A DNA stretch of 64,000 nucleotides. It comes from Spirochaeta sp. UBA5339. Its GTDB lineage: Bacteria > Spirochaetota > Spirochaetia > DSM-2461. Each line of letters opens with the position of its first letter. The first letter of the stretch is position 1. This document shows positions 1 through 9,907 of the stretch, in pieces. The notes under the pieces are model-generated. The model was not told where the DNA came from. It was given only the letters and a program-made list of their open reading frames with translations, and did not search any database. A program made the position numbers and the translations under genes. The stretch is taken from contig DHQL01000011.1 in assembly GCA_002408085.1 (NCBI GenBank), positions 1 through 64,000 of the forward strand, read 5' to 3'.

Positions 1-3000
1 TTGTTCAGGTGCAGCTTGTACTCTCCTGTGGCGCTTGTAAGCTGGTAGAGTCCGTCGTAGGTGTAGTTCTGGACGGTGGAGTGATGGTAGGTGTCACTGT
101 TGTCGGTCTGGAGGATGTTTCCTACGTCGTCAAAGGTGTATTTTATGTTCTGGTAGGTTTGACTGGTGTCGGTTCGGGTGGTGATTAAGCTGTCCAGCCA
201 TCTTCTATTTTCGTCGTAGGTGTAGTGGGTTTCGGTTTCGTCGCCGTATTTTATGTAAACTCTTTGGCCGTATTCGTCGTAGCCGATGTCTTGTATGTAT
301 TCGAAGGGTTCACTGCCGGATTTGACGCCGGTGGCTGAGATGATTTGACCGCCTTCGTCGTAGGTATAGGTGAGTTCTTCTTTGTCGGGATAGGTTATCT
401 TTTCCATGCGGCCGAGGTAGTCGCTCTGGTAGGTAAATTCTCTTGATTCTGAGGAGGTTCCCGGTTTGAGGCGGTTTATTGTACGGGTGAGCTTGGTGAC
501 TTCACCGAGGCTGCCGTATTCGTACTCTGTGGTGCCGGAGCCGTTGGTAACGCTGGCCAGACGGCCCTTATTATTCAGATCTTCATCGGTTCCGTATTCG
601 TACTCCACATCGTCGCTGTAGGGGTAGTCAACTTTAATCAGGCGGTTGTGGTGGTCGTACTCGTAACTGATGGACTTTCCCTGGGTGATAAGGTTGCTGT
701 CCCGTTTCTGGATCAGCTGGCCTTCCCTGTTGTAGGTAAACTTCTGGATACCTGCATCGGGGCTCTGCTGGAGAACGGTGCGTCCCATAAGGTCATACTC
801 AAAGAGAACGTTGTTTCCCGTGTAGTCAGAGGTCTTAAGGAGTTCTCCCAGGAGGTTGTACTTGTAGCTGACTTCGGTAAGGATCTGGCTGCTGTCATCT
901 CTTTTGACAATGGCATTGATGTAGCCGCGGCCGTTCTTCCATACTTCCGTTACGTTTCCAAGAGGATCGGTTTGAATGGTTCCCTGATGGTATTCGGAGG
1001 AGCCGGATGCGGGAGAGGACCCGGACAGATTCAGTTTCTGGATCGTATAGTCTGTGGTCATAAAAACTTCTTCGCCATCATCAGCAGGCAGATCCACCCT
1101 TACCACACGGTCAAGGGAGTCGTAGGTGTTGACGGTTGCATTGATCATCTCCGTTGTTTCCGGATATTCGGACTCATCCAGAGGCAGGGTATAGTCGATT
1201 GCCTGGAATCTGGTCTGTCCCTGCTCTATGGTTCTCGCCTTGTCATCGTAGTAGATGGCACCGGAACAGTTCCAGCCCCGGGATTTATCACCATAGGAGT
1301 CTGTTACGACGCCTTCTTTAGCGGTTTGAGTGATCCGGCCCAGTCCGTCAATGGTAACCAGAGTTTCGATTGTTTCTTCATTGTCATCATCAAAGCTGAC
1401 CTTATTACTGGTCAGAGCACGCCAGGGGAAGTCCTCTTTATCAGTTAAATAGGTGTAGCTGACAGAAGGAAGATCTCCCGTATCATAGGAGGTTCTTATC
1501 TCCATCAGGCGGCCGAAACTGTCATACTCCTTTGTCATTGTGTTGCCGTTAATCTCGGTCTGTTCTGTTTCAACTCCAAGCACGGGGTCCCAGTCCATAA
1601 AAGAAGTGTAGGAGTCTGAGGGGTTGCTTGTGTTAAATGAGGTAATTTCCGTTACAAAGCGGTCATCGTAGCCATAGTCATAAGCCAGACGGTAGCCCAG
1701 AGGATCTGTCACAGTCTTGATATTGCCGTAATCGTCATAGGTCAGTTCGGTGGTATTGTAATCAGATGATCCTGTTCCATAGTACTGCTCAAAGCTGATC
1801 AGGTTTCCCATGGAGTCATATTCGGCTTCCCGTTTCCGTATCAGACTGGTGCTGACTTCGGTGGTTCCCGTATAGGCTTCCATGGTTTTAGGGAGGCTGA
1901 TAATATAGTTGTCCCAGTCTTTGTAATAGCCGATCTTCAGAAGGAAGTTCTGTTCTTCGGGAGCTCCATCGATAACACTGATGAGCTGTGTGATATTTCC
2001 TGTGTCGTCATAAGTGAAGTTCTCGGTTTTTACCACGGTATTACCCGTTTCAGGATCGGTGGTGGTTGTGCACTGCTCTATCATGCGGTAGTGGGTGGAA
2101 CCGGAAATAACAGGATAATCCTGAAATGTTCTTTCTACGCGATTAACTTCATTGCCGTCGTTGTCTTTTGTTATGGTCAGATACTCCACACCCTTATTGC
2201 TGTAGTCCTGATTGTAAAAGTACTTTTCGGTTGTGCTTCCGTTGCCGTCGTTACTGGTGGACTCGGTATTGATTACAACCTTGTCAAAGCCGTAAAAGTC
2301 CCGTCTTTCACGGTCATACTTACCGTCTCCATAGGAAAATTCGGTTCTGTAGGTATGAATACTCTCATCACTGTCTTCATAGCCGTCATTCTTTTCAACG
2401 GCGCTGAGATACCAGCGGGAGTTGGGATCATTGGTGGAATTGGTGGACCGCCCGTATTCCAGGGCATAAGAGCCGCCCTGGGGCATTTTAATAGAGGTCA
2501 GGTGACCAACGCTTGCCATTTTATTAACACGAATCTGTAGCGAAGTTGCCCCTGGTGCCTTAAGGACATGGTCCGGAGCTCCGCTGCCGTTCATATCGGC
2601 CATTCTGATATTGGAGGAAGAGGAGGCGTAAGCACCGTTAACCCCTGGGGTTATGGTCAGAACAACAAGCCATATGGGGATAATAAAACTATAGGACGCT
2701 CCAAGAGAGAAAGAGACTCCGTTTGAAGATGTAATCGTATCGGTAATGCCGGCAATATCAAAACTGCCACTGAAGGGATTTTTTGATGAACTGAAAATCT
2801 CTGATGTATCAATTCCGCTGACTTTTCCCTGATCTATCCCCATTCCGCCAAGGGCTCCTGAATCCTTAAGAGTGTTCATATCGGAGCGGAGCTGCTCCTG
2901 ATACAGCTCATCACTGTAACCCCAATCAGGGCAGTAGATATTTACGATTGAATCGGTAAATCGGTCCCCACGATTAAACCTGACTCTGAAGTAGTTTGTA

Positions 3001-6000
3001 TTGTCTTTTTTTTCCACCTGGTCCGGCAGACCGTCGCCATTGATGTCCATCAGCTGGTATTCTGTTTTATTATTGGAACCGGAAATACTGCCGGAGAGTC
3101 CCACGGTTCCCACTCCAACACTGAGAGAACATCCAAAAGAACCTGAAAGGCTTTGAGACAGGCCTTCGTTGAAGGTAGTGGGAAATCTGTTGTTTGAAGT
3201 AAACTTGCCTCCATAGTTATAGCGGACATACAGGTCTCCATCACCTGATCTTGTGATATGGTCAGCCAGACCGTCACCATTAATATCAGCCAGATCAATT
3301 ACAGTATTGGTGGTTGAATATCCCCCGTTAATTCCGGGAGAGAAACTTGCATTAAGACCTTTAGGAGGTTCCGGGTCAACGATTTCAAACAGTTTTTTTC
3401 CAGATGGGTCCTGAACACTCTTCTGACCGCCAGCGGATAAGGAAGCACCGCAGTTATATGATTTTGAAACGCTTCTGCTTAAATAGGAAAAGCTGTTATC
3501 AATATTGAAAGAGTATCCAAACCCTGCTCCCGTCCCCTTTACGACCGAGATATGGCCGCTGTCATCAGCGCTGATCAGGTCGGGGATTCTGTCCCCGTCC
3601 ATATCTCTTAAGTCCCTTGTTGTATAGGTCTTTGATTTTCCTTTCCCTCCTGTGAAATTTGCCACGACATTGATTCCACCGGTAACGGATGTTCCTTCTG
3701 ATCTGCTATAACGGAAATCTTCCAAACTGGAACCACCGCCGGAGGTACTCGTCTGGGCGACTGGAGAGGTATAGTATTTCAATCCCCCCTTTCTCATGGG
3801 ATGCATCCTGTCAGATGAATCAAAATAGGGAGTGAAATAATTCTCCTCATAAACTGGTTCAGCTCCCGTATCACTTAGCTCCACATAACTCGTGCTGTAG
3901 GTTGAAGAAGTCCCTAACCAAGTATTTTTGCTTAGTACTATCTCGTCAATTCCTTCATAATAGGGATCATCATCCTCCTTTGTATTCAGAGAAGCTCCCA
4001 CTAGAAAGGGAGGGGTTGCTGTTTCAACTGAGTCCAGCGAGGATTCATCGTAGCTGGGATCGTCGGTATAGTAATCACTGCCGATTCGAGACGGATTCCA
4101 GTCATGAACAGCGCTCCAGAAGCCATAGTACCAGTTCCTGTTTCCTCCGCTGAAATACTCCCCATCAGGAGTAGTTTTCTTTTCTACATAATCTTCCATC
4201 TCATCTTCAAAATCATCTGAGAATACAAGTATGTAATCATCTTCAAAGTTATATTCTTCAACATCAATACCGGATAACTCCTCCGCTTTAAAATCTGACA
4301 GAGAGTTAAACATGGGGAAATATATTTTCTCAATAACACTGTTGCTGCCTTCAAAACAAAGATAGTTGATATAACTGTATGTATCCCCTGCCTGGGCTTC
4401 AATTGAGGTTCCATCCAACTGGTTTATGGAAAGAGCATCCTGAGACTCTGAAATGGTTTCTTTATAGACCGGATATATATCGGAACCGGTATAGAAGTAA
4501 CTTCTTTTAATTGACGAGAGAGCCTTCAGGTTCGCTGTGGACATCCTGGAGGCAACCGTACTCTTCTCCGCTTCTGTCAATTCATTGACCGTGTATACTC
4601 CCTCCCCCTTTGTATAGTAGGGAAAGAGCTCGACTGTTGCTCTGTAGTATTCCAGATCAGCCAGTAATGAGGAATCTGCCGCTGCAGCGGGATTGGGTGT
4701 TTTACTGCCGTCTACAAGAGTAAGGAGGTCTGAAACGGTTATTCCGCAATAGCTTTCAAAGAGAGCCTGATTTTCATCGCTTATGAATGCCAGGTAGAGA
4801 GCCTCATCGTCATTGGAGCCGGAAAAGGTATAGAGTTCACTGTCAGCCTGCTGTGCAAAATCATCCTGAAAGGATTCAATAAGGGAGAGATAGTCATCAT
4901 CGCTGACGGAATCTGAAAGGAGATAGGTACCGGAAGCAGAGAGGGTGTAGTTATCAGTGTAAAGAGTTCTCAAGGCTACAAGAGGCACTTTTTCCGCCTC
5001 AAGACTTAACAGTTCATCTTCTCCCGGAGGAGGATCGGCGCCTATCTGTTCGTCAATTAAAGCTATTGCATTATCAATATCTGTGATCAGGGCATCCAGG
5101 TAGTCTGCCTTTAACTCTGCCAATGGAGCAATACCGATATTTTCATCTGCCAGTACCAGAGGCAGTACTACATTCTCATAGGATTCAGAGGGGATCTGTT
5201 CAGGGTAGGTATTATAGGTCAGATTATACTTCCGTTTAATCCCTTCGTAGGTGAAGCTGTAGCTGTTTCCTGAGACGGTAAGATCCGGAGAATCAATAGT
5301 GCTGCCGGAATAGAGGTATACAGTTTTATTGATACGATCAAGTACTGTATAGATAGTGCCGTCGTCACTGGCTGTTTTGTCAACAAGATACAGGCCATCA
5401 GCACTACCCCGCCCCAGAGAGGCAGTGGTTTTATCGAGGTTTGAGTACAGGATACTGTCACTCATATTTGACTTGCGGGTGTACTCATTAACGGGATTCG
5501 ATGTTTCTGTCCATACAAGCTGACGGTCAAGCAGGTAGTAGTGGCCGATACGGCTCTTCTCTTCACTGCTCAGAGCCGATGAACCCGCAGGCATAATTTT
5601 CTTTAGTGAATTCAAAAACAGGCTGTTAGAGAGGGTATCATCATCCAGCCGAAAGCTGTCGGTCTCATTCTGGTAGTCGTAAAGCATCACCAGACTCAGG
5701 AGGGCGGTGTGATCCTTGTCCTCATCATCTTTCAGGTCCTCGATGTTTTTAAGGGATTCGTACAGTTTGTCGTAGATAGAACGGGGGATGTTCCTGGGAA
5801 TAAAAAGATTATTATCCACCTGCCAGTTTCGGACCAGAGTTCTATCTGACGGAGTCTGATTATTGAAAATAGTCTTAATATCGCCCAGTTTATAGGAATA
5901 TATATAAGAACCATCCTCTAAATCTTTATTTTCTATATAGTAGGTTTTTATATAATCGGGAAGGTCGTCAAAATCCCATAGAATTAAATCATCCTGGAGA

Positions 6001-8465
6001 TAGTAATAGGGCTCCAGATCCTTTACATCATCAAAAAGATTGATGCTGTCATAGGAAATTCTGGTATTCCAGATCAGGTCATCGGCAAAACAGTTCTCGT
6101 TCTCCCCGGCGCCCGAATCCTTGATTTCCCCCAGTGTATCCAGAGCAAAGTAGAGAGGGTCATCTTTGGAAACCTCTACCTGGTGCTCGGTCTCTTCGGC
6201 TGTGGTACTGTCTGAAATAATCAGGGGAATAGCTTCACGATCGGGATAGTCAAGGATGGCCTGCACACCGTCATCTGACCTAAGCTCATCCTGGGCAAGG
6301 CGGATCGTATTTTCAACGGTTACAGAACCGGCTTTCCATGCCTTCCACTTTCTGACAGGCTCTTCTATGTAGTATCCGTTTTCAAAATCAGCAATAACAC
6401 TTGGATCAACCGCTGCGGTTTCTTGGGTGCTGACAGAACCCCAGCTTTCAGAGCCGAATCCGGTTCCTGAATTCAGAAGAAAGGAGCTTTTGTTCCGCTT
6501 CACCATATCAATAAAACCGTCTCCATTTATGTCGGAAAAGGTAGAAATGCCATAGGACCAGGAGTAGTCTTTGGATGCTGAAACGGATACGCCGCCGGCG
6601 CCGCCGGAAGCTCCTATATTAAAACTGGTCTGCTCTCCCTCATTCATCACATAGGAGGCACCGGAGAATGAACTGGAAGAGGAATTGAGGTCTGTTCCTG
6701 TATTGGGATAGTAGTACAGACTACTGCCTTTCTGCCAGGTCACATCGGGAAGACCGTTGCCGTCCACATCCATCAAAGATGAGCTGTCCCACATCCTGTT
6801 GTAACCGCCGCCGGTAGAAATTCCGAAACTGGCAACATTTACTTGTTTTAATCCAAAAATTTTCGGTACAATGATACTGATGCTCACACCCGTGTAGAGA
6901 CTGACTCCTGCGGAGAGTGTACTGTTCTTTGAAAGGGGCCTGGAGACTCCGGCTCCCCAGATCTCAAGGTCTTTTTCAAAGCCCTGGTATCCTCCATCAA
7001 CCTCTTCCAGTTCCTCATAGGCAAACTCAAACCGGTAGGCACTTTCATCGATGTTGCCGCTGCCGTCGCACTCGTCATAGGCGGTAAGCTCGCTCTGACC
7101 GAATAGATTGTAGCGGTAACTGAACTCATAGATCCGGAAAGTTTCACCGTAGTACTGAATTTCCAGAGAGTTCAGACGGTCCGTCAGGCGGCTCATATAA
7201 CCGCCCCGGGCATCGCTTCTTATATCATCCCTGGAACCTCTGTTGAAGATCAGGGTATAGGGGGCCTCTTCCCCCTCGTATCCTGTCCAGGAGATGCTTT
7301 CGGGATAGGTGTATCCCTGACTCTGCTGGTAACTGTAATCGACCCTGTTGCCGTTTCTGTCTACTGTGGCTTTGATATACCAGGTAAAGACCTCTGATGC
7401 TGACTTTCCGGTCCAGGCATTCCCAGTACCGTATATGGTGAGAGTTCCGTCTTTGGATGTGACCTCCCACCAATCCTCATCGTCTTCGATTTTCCGGGCG
7501 ATTCTCTGAAAGCTGCCCTCCTGCTCCAGCACATACTCTTTATAGACATCCGTGTTCATGGAGGGATCAAGAACAAGCTTCTGACCTGCCAGCATGTAGG
7601 TGTCGTTACCGTCATATTCGGGTAAGCCGAAACGGGTATCAGTTGTAATGGAGGGAACAGAGACATCAAAGCCCTTACCCATCCAGCTGTTAGCGCTGTT
7701 TATATTGTAGCTCAGGGCCAGCTGCGGTGTGGCCTGGCCCCTGCCGGGGGGTAGACGGAAGGGAAGAGAGAAGGAGGCGCCTCCCATGCTGCCTGGTTCC
7801 AGACCTTTTACCTGGGGAACAATGGAGCCGGGGTCAGCCGCTTCCAGCTCCTTGATGCTGTTGGGGTCGAAGTTGATGGGCCCCGGAGATTCAGGGAGTG
7901 TCAGGGTGGAGGTGATCATATCGGTAAAGTGATTGGTAAGACTTGTAATAACAGAGCGTTCCGTATCGACACTGTCGGCGGGGAGCCCTTCCCAGGAACT
8001 GTGATTATCATTGAAAAACCACATTTTCAGATCGGCCAGAGAAGTGTCCGACTCATTTACGCTTTGATCATAGGGCAGAGTGACCCGAATATTTTTGTTG
8101 AAGGTGATGGGATGGGGACCGAAGCGGTATCCCGCCGCATCCCGGGTTACATTGTTCATGCCGTCATTGAGTCTTCTTACGCCGTCCAGTTTCTCGATGG
8201 TCAGGGTTACGTTCTTATCTACGGCTCCCGCGGGGATTTCCAGCTCCACATCACCATAAACAATCAGGGCATCCTCATAGGGAGTCAGTTCATAGGTGAA
8301 AACCTCATTCTGTTCCTGAATAAGTTCAAATTGGGGAGAGGGAATGCTTTGAGACTCCCCCGGAAGAGCATAGGCCATGGGACTGATGGAAAAGAGATAA
8401 AATATCAGGGTAAAATAGGCTAATCTGCGGTTCTTTGATTCTACCGTTCTGTAACTCTTTTTCAT
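1..8465 (-). CDS. Giant secreted SpvB / FG-GAP / Rhs (YD-repeat) protein, partial
   Basis: The frame is open from the ATG at 8465 to the window edge (about 2,821 codons), so the C-terminus, where Rhs proteins carry a variable toxin or other tip, is not visible. A basic, hydrophobic start ending near AYA suggests a Sec signal peptide. About residues 55-150 look like a ZU5-like beta domain (IPAGAV). About 228-265 match the SpvB N-terminal signature (GGASFSLPFRLPPGRG, then SYNINSANSWMGKGF). FG-GAP/VCBS calcium-binding repeats of the DxNGDGxxD type occur near residues 650, 1620, 1725, 1805 and 1957, interrupted by an acidic insertion of unknown function at about 770-1560. From about 2,200 onward there are many YD repeats (YTYDxxG). 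This is the architecture of Tc-toxin B/SpvB/Rhs shells that enclose a C-terminal effector. It is the last visible gene of the operon, 3 bp after a lipoprotein gene. Toxin, adhesin or cell-surface carrier are all possible. Confidence 0.9.
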   Translation of the reverse strand, partial: MKKSYRTVESKNRRLAYFTLIFYLFSISPMAYALPGESQSIPSPQFELIQEQNEVFTYELTPYEDALIVYGDVELEIPAGAVDKNVTLTIEKLDGVRRLNDGMNNVTRDAAGYRFGPHPITFNKNIRVTLPYDQSVNESDTSLADLKMWFFNDNHSSWEGLPADSVDTERSVITSLTNHFTDMITSTLTLPESPGPINFDPNSIKELEAADPGSIVPQVKGLEPGSMGGASFSLPFRLPPGRGQATPQLALSYNINSANSWMGKGFDVSVPSITTDTRFGLPEYDGNDTYMLAGQKLVLDPSMNTDVYKEYVLEQEGSFQRIARKIEDDEDWWEVTSKDGTLTIYGTGNAWTGKSASEVFTWYIKATVDRNGNRVDYSYQQSQGYTYPESISWTGYEGEEAPYTLIFNRGSRDDIRSDARGGYMSRLTDRLNSLEIQYYGETFRIYEFSYRYNLFGQSELTAYDECDGSGNIDESAYRFEFAYEELEEVDGGYQGFEKDLEIWGAGVSRPLSKNSTLSAGVSLYTGVSISIIVPKIFGLKQVNVASFGISTGGGYNRMWDSSSLMDVDGNGLPDVTWQKGSSLYYYPNTGTDLNSSSSSFSGASYVMNEGEQTSFNIGASGGAGGVSVSASKDYSWSYGISTFSDINGDGFIDMVKRNKSSFLLNSGTGFGSESWGSVSTQETAAVDPSVIADFENGYYIEEPVRKWKAWKAGSVTVENTIRLAQDELRSDDGVQAILDYPDREAIPLIISDSTTAEETEHQVEVSKDDPLYFALDTLGEIKDSGAGENENCFADDLIWNTRISYDSINLFDDVKDLEPYYYLQDDLILWDFDDLPDYIKTYYIENKDLEDGSYIYSYKLGDIKTIFNNQTPSDRTLVRNWQVDNNLFIPRNIPRSIYDKLYESLKNIEDLKDDEDKDHTALLSLVMLYDYQNETDSFRLDDDTLSNSLFLNSLKKIMPAGSSALSSEEKSRIGHYYLLDRQLVWTETSNPVNEYTRKSNMSDSILYSNLDKTTASLGRGSADGLYLVDKTASDDGTIYTVLDRINKTVYLYSGSTIDSPDLTVSGNSYSFTYEGIKRKYNLTYNTYPEQIPSESYENVVLPLVLADENIGIAPLAELKADYLDALITDIDNAIALIDEQIGADPPPGEDELLSLEAEKVPLVALRTLYTDNYTLSASGTYLLSDSVSDDDYLSLIESFQDDFAQQADSELYTFSGSNDDEALYLAFISDENQALFESYCGITVSDLLTLVDGSKTPNPAAAADSSLLADLEYYRATVELFPYYTKGEGVYTVNELTEAEKSTVASRMSTANLKALSSIKRSYFYTGSDIYPVYKETISESQDALSINQLDGTSIEAQAGDTYSYINYLCFEGSNSVIEKIYFPMFNSLSDFKAEELSGIDVEEYNFEDDYILVFSDDFEDEMEDYVEKKTTPDGEYFSGGNRNWYYGFWSAVHDWNPSRIGSDYYTDDPSYDESSLDSVETATPPFLVGASLNTKEDDDPYYEGIDEIVLSKNTWLGTSSTYSTSYVELSDTGAEPVYEENYFTPYFDSSDRMHPMRKGGLKYYTSPVAQTSTSGGGSSLEDFRYSRSEGTSVTGGINVVANFTGGKGKSKTYTTRDLRDMDGDRIPDLISADDSGHISVVKGTGAGFGYSFNIDNSFSYLSRSVSKSYNCGASLSAGGQKSVQDPSGKKLFEIVDPEPPKGLNASFSPGINGGYSTTNTVIDLADINGDGLADHITRSGDGDLYVRYNYGGKFTSNNRFPTTFNEGLSQSLSGSFGCSLSVGVGTVGLSGSISGSNNKTEYQLMDINGDGLPDQVEKKDNTNYFRVRFNRGDRFTDSIVNIYCPDWGYSDELYQEQLRSDMNTLKDSGALGGMGIDQGKVSGIDTSEIFSSSKNPFSGSFDIAGITDTITSSNGVSFSLGASYSFIIPIWLVVLTITPGVNGAYASSSSNIRMADMNGSGAPDHVLKAPGATSLQIRVNKMASVGHLTSIKMPQGGSYALEYGRSTNSTNDPNSRWYLSAVEKNDGYEDSDESIHTYRTEFSYGDGKYDRERRDFYGFDKVVINTESTSNDGNGSTTEKYFYNQDYSNKGVEYLTITKDNDGNEVNRVERTFQDYPVISGSTHYRMIEQCTTTTDPETGNTVVKTENFTYDDTGNITQLISVIDGAPEEQNFLLKIGYYKDWDNYIISLPKTMEAYTGTTEVSTSLIRKREAEYDSMGNLISFEQYYGTGSSDYNTTELTYDDYGNIKTVTDPLGYRLAYDYGYDDRFVTEITSFNTSNPSDSYTSFMDWDPVLGVETEQTEINGNTMTKEYDSFGRLMEIRTSYDTGDLPSVSYTYLTDKEDFPWRALTSNKVSFDDDNEETIETLVTIDGLGRITQTAKEGVVTDSYGDKSRGWNCSGAIYYDDKARTIEQGQTRFQAIDYTLPLDESEYPETTEMINATVNTYDSLDRVVRVDLPADDGEEVFMTTDYTIQKLNLSGSSPASGSSEYHQGTIQTDPLGNVTEVWKNGRGYINAIVKRDDSSQILTEVSYKYNLLGELLKTSDYTGNNVLFEYDLMGRTVLQQSPDAGIQKFTYNREGQLIQKRDSNLITQGKSISYEYDHHNRLIKVDYPYSDDVEYEYGTDEDLNNKGRLASVTNGSGTTEYEYGSLGEVTKLTRTINRLKPGTSSESREFTYQSDYLGRMEKITYPDKEELTYTYDEGGQIISATGVKSGSEPFEYIQDIGYDEYGQRVYIKYGDETETHYTYDENRRWLDSLITTRTDTSQTYQNIKYTFDDVGNILQTDNSDTYHHSTVQNYTYDGLYQLTSATGEYKLHLN

Positions 8466-8468
8466 TTG

Positions 8469-9125
8469 CTATTCCTCAAAATAAACTGTTACCGGGACAG
8501 AGGGAAAATTCTCAATGGGGGTAACCACCGCCAGGTATCCGTAGGTTCCGCCGTCATGCACTTCCGTGCCGGGGTCTTCAAAATCTTCAGTTTCCGTATT
8601 GTTTATATAGAGCTTGTACCTTCCGGCAGAATCATACTCTTCGATTCTCAGGGTGTTGTACTGACTGTAGCCGCCTTTTATACAGTCGGCATCGGTCCAT
8701 TCACAGATGTAGTCGAAGCTGTTTTCCTCAACCAGCCCCACGCAGTACTCCCCCAGAATATTGATCATCACCACCAGGGCGCTCAGATCATTTCCAGAGC
8801 CCTCAAGAGCAAAGATCACTCCGAAACCGCCGACATTGCTGCCGGATGTTTTTCTTAAGGAAACTTCGATTGTTGAAAAACTCTCACCACTGGCGACGGT
8901 TGCCCAGTAGGTCGAACCGCTGGAGGTCAGAAGATCCTCGGAATTCAGGGATAACACCGTTTCTCCGGAATCCGTGTCTTCCACAAAATAGTCCGAGACC
9001 TCCTGTACCGTTGTAGCAGAGGCATCGGATGCGGTGGTGTCATTTGAGGATGAAACCGGAGAGGGACAGGAGACCAGCAGAATAAATGAGATACTGCACA
9101 GTATCAGACAGACAATCTTTTTCAT
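8469..9125 (-). CDS. Lipoprotein with a LamG-like beta-sandwich region
   Basis: This 218-residue protein begins with a lipoprotein signal peptide ending in a lipobox (LLVSC, Cys about residue 19), followed by a Ser/Thr-rich linker. The rest is beta-rich and acidic. Segments such as YNTLRIEEYDSAGRYKLYIN resemble concanavalin/LamG-like sandwich domains that bind glycans or stabilise surface proteins. The family is not certain. It lies 3 bp upstream of the Rhs gene and 2 bp downstream of another lipoprotein gene, so the three are almost certainly co-transcribed. It may be a surface partner of the Rhs protein; this is inferred from position only. Confidence 0.75.
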   Translation of the reverse strand: MKKIVCLILCSISFILLVSCPSPVSSSNDTTASDASATTVQEVSDYFVEDTDSGETVLSLNSEDLLTSSGSTYWATVASGESFSTIEVSLRKTSGSNVGGFGVIFALEGSGNDLSALVVMINILGEYCVGLVEENSFDYICEWTDADCIKGGYSQYNTLRIEEYDSAGRYKLYINNTETEDFEDPGTEVHDGGTYGYLAVVTPIENFPSVPVTVYFEE

Positions 9126-9127
9126 TA

Positions 9128-9907
9128 TCAGTCTCCCGTTCCGCTGGGAACTTCGCCTATGTACTCCAGTTCATAGCCGAGAAAGCTCCCACCCCCATTA
9201 GTGATATCCGAAGCAATGGCATTTTCATCCAGGTATATGGCGAAATAGAAGGTGACTGTATCGGAAGTTGGGTTGTCGAAGGCTATCTCATCGTAGTTTG
9301 TTATGTCTTCGGAGTCGTAGTAGCGCCGCTGCAGTTTCAGGTCCGTATTGTCTCCGCTGGGGGCACTTGTGATCCCCACCGTATAGGAGGCAGTCATATG
9401 GGGTTTGACGGTAACACAGTAGTAATCCCGGTCAATAATGGTATGATCAAAACCTATGCTCTTATAACCGTAGACATTGGCATAGAGGTCATAGGTGAAA
9501 AGTGTTGCATCTTCATAGGAGTCGTTGGGTTCATAGGCATCCTGTATGGTCGAGGAGCCAACCCCCATAACCGAAGGAGAGGGGCCGAACTCGCTGTTTC
9601 CCCGGATTTTATACAGTACATAGAGGTAACGGGTCTCAGCCAGTACAGATTCATCCCTGAAAGAAAGATCCGTTCCCTGATAGATAAGGCTGTAGTTTCT
9701 GTCGCTGTCGAGAGCCCTGTACAGGGCATATTCATCGGCGCATTCATCCTCATCCCATTGGATGATAACTGTATTGGCCTCGGTAAAGGAGGATACCCTG
9801 GGAGCTACAATGGTAGGATCTGAACCGGATCGGCTCATATAGTCATTGAGTCCGGCGGTACAGCTTGTGACCAGTATCAGAACAGGAAGCAGAGTACTAA
9901 TTCTCAT
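9128..9907 (-). CDS. Lipoprotein with fibronectin type III-like and PPC-like domains
   Basis: The 259-residue product has a lipobox (LVTSC, Cys about residue 16). Residues about 35-115 read as a fibronectin III-like domain (VIIQWDEDECADEYALYRA, then RYLYVLYKIR). Residues about 122-250 begin with AYEPNDSYEDAT, the classic opening of bacterial pre-peptidase C-terminal (PPC) domains, which are export-associated beta sandwiches. The start overlaps the end of the upstream barrel gene by 11 bp, indicating translational coupling. No catalytic motif is visible. It is probably a cell-surface or outer-membrane lipoprotein of the Rhs operon. Confidence 0.75.
   Translation of the reverse strand: MRISTLLPVLILVTSCTAGLNDYMSRSGSDPTIVAPRVSSFTEANTVIIQWDEDECADEYALYRALDSDRNYSLIYQGTDLSFRDESVLAETRYLYVLYKIRGNSEFGPSPSVMGVGSSTIQDAYEPNDSYEDATLFTYDLYANVYGYKSIGFDHTIIDRDYYCVTVKPHMTASYTVGITSAPSGDNTDLKLQRRYYDSEDITNYDEIAFDNPTSDTVTFYFAIYLDENAIASDITNGGGSFLGYELEYIGEVPSGTGD

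Noticed and set aside
648..1448. 266-codon frame on plus inside the Rhs gene
   Set aside because: It is antisense to YD-repeat coding sequence, has no family match or ribosome-binding site, and is explained by codon bias in the real minus-strand frame.
1..8465. Frameshift or decay of the giant Rhs gene
   Set aside because: Translation from 8465 stays open to the edge with domain motifs in the same frame throughout, so the gene is intact within the window.
9086..9823. 245-codon frame on plus across two lipoprotein genes
   Set aside because: It is antisense to genes with clear lipoboxes and domains and shows no motif of its own.
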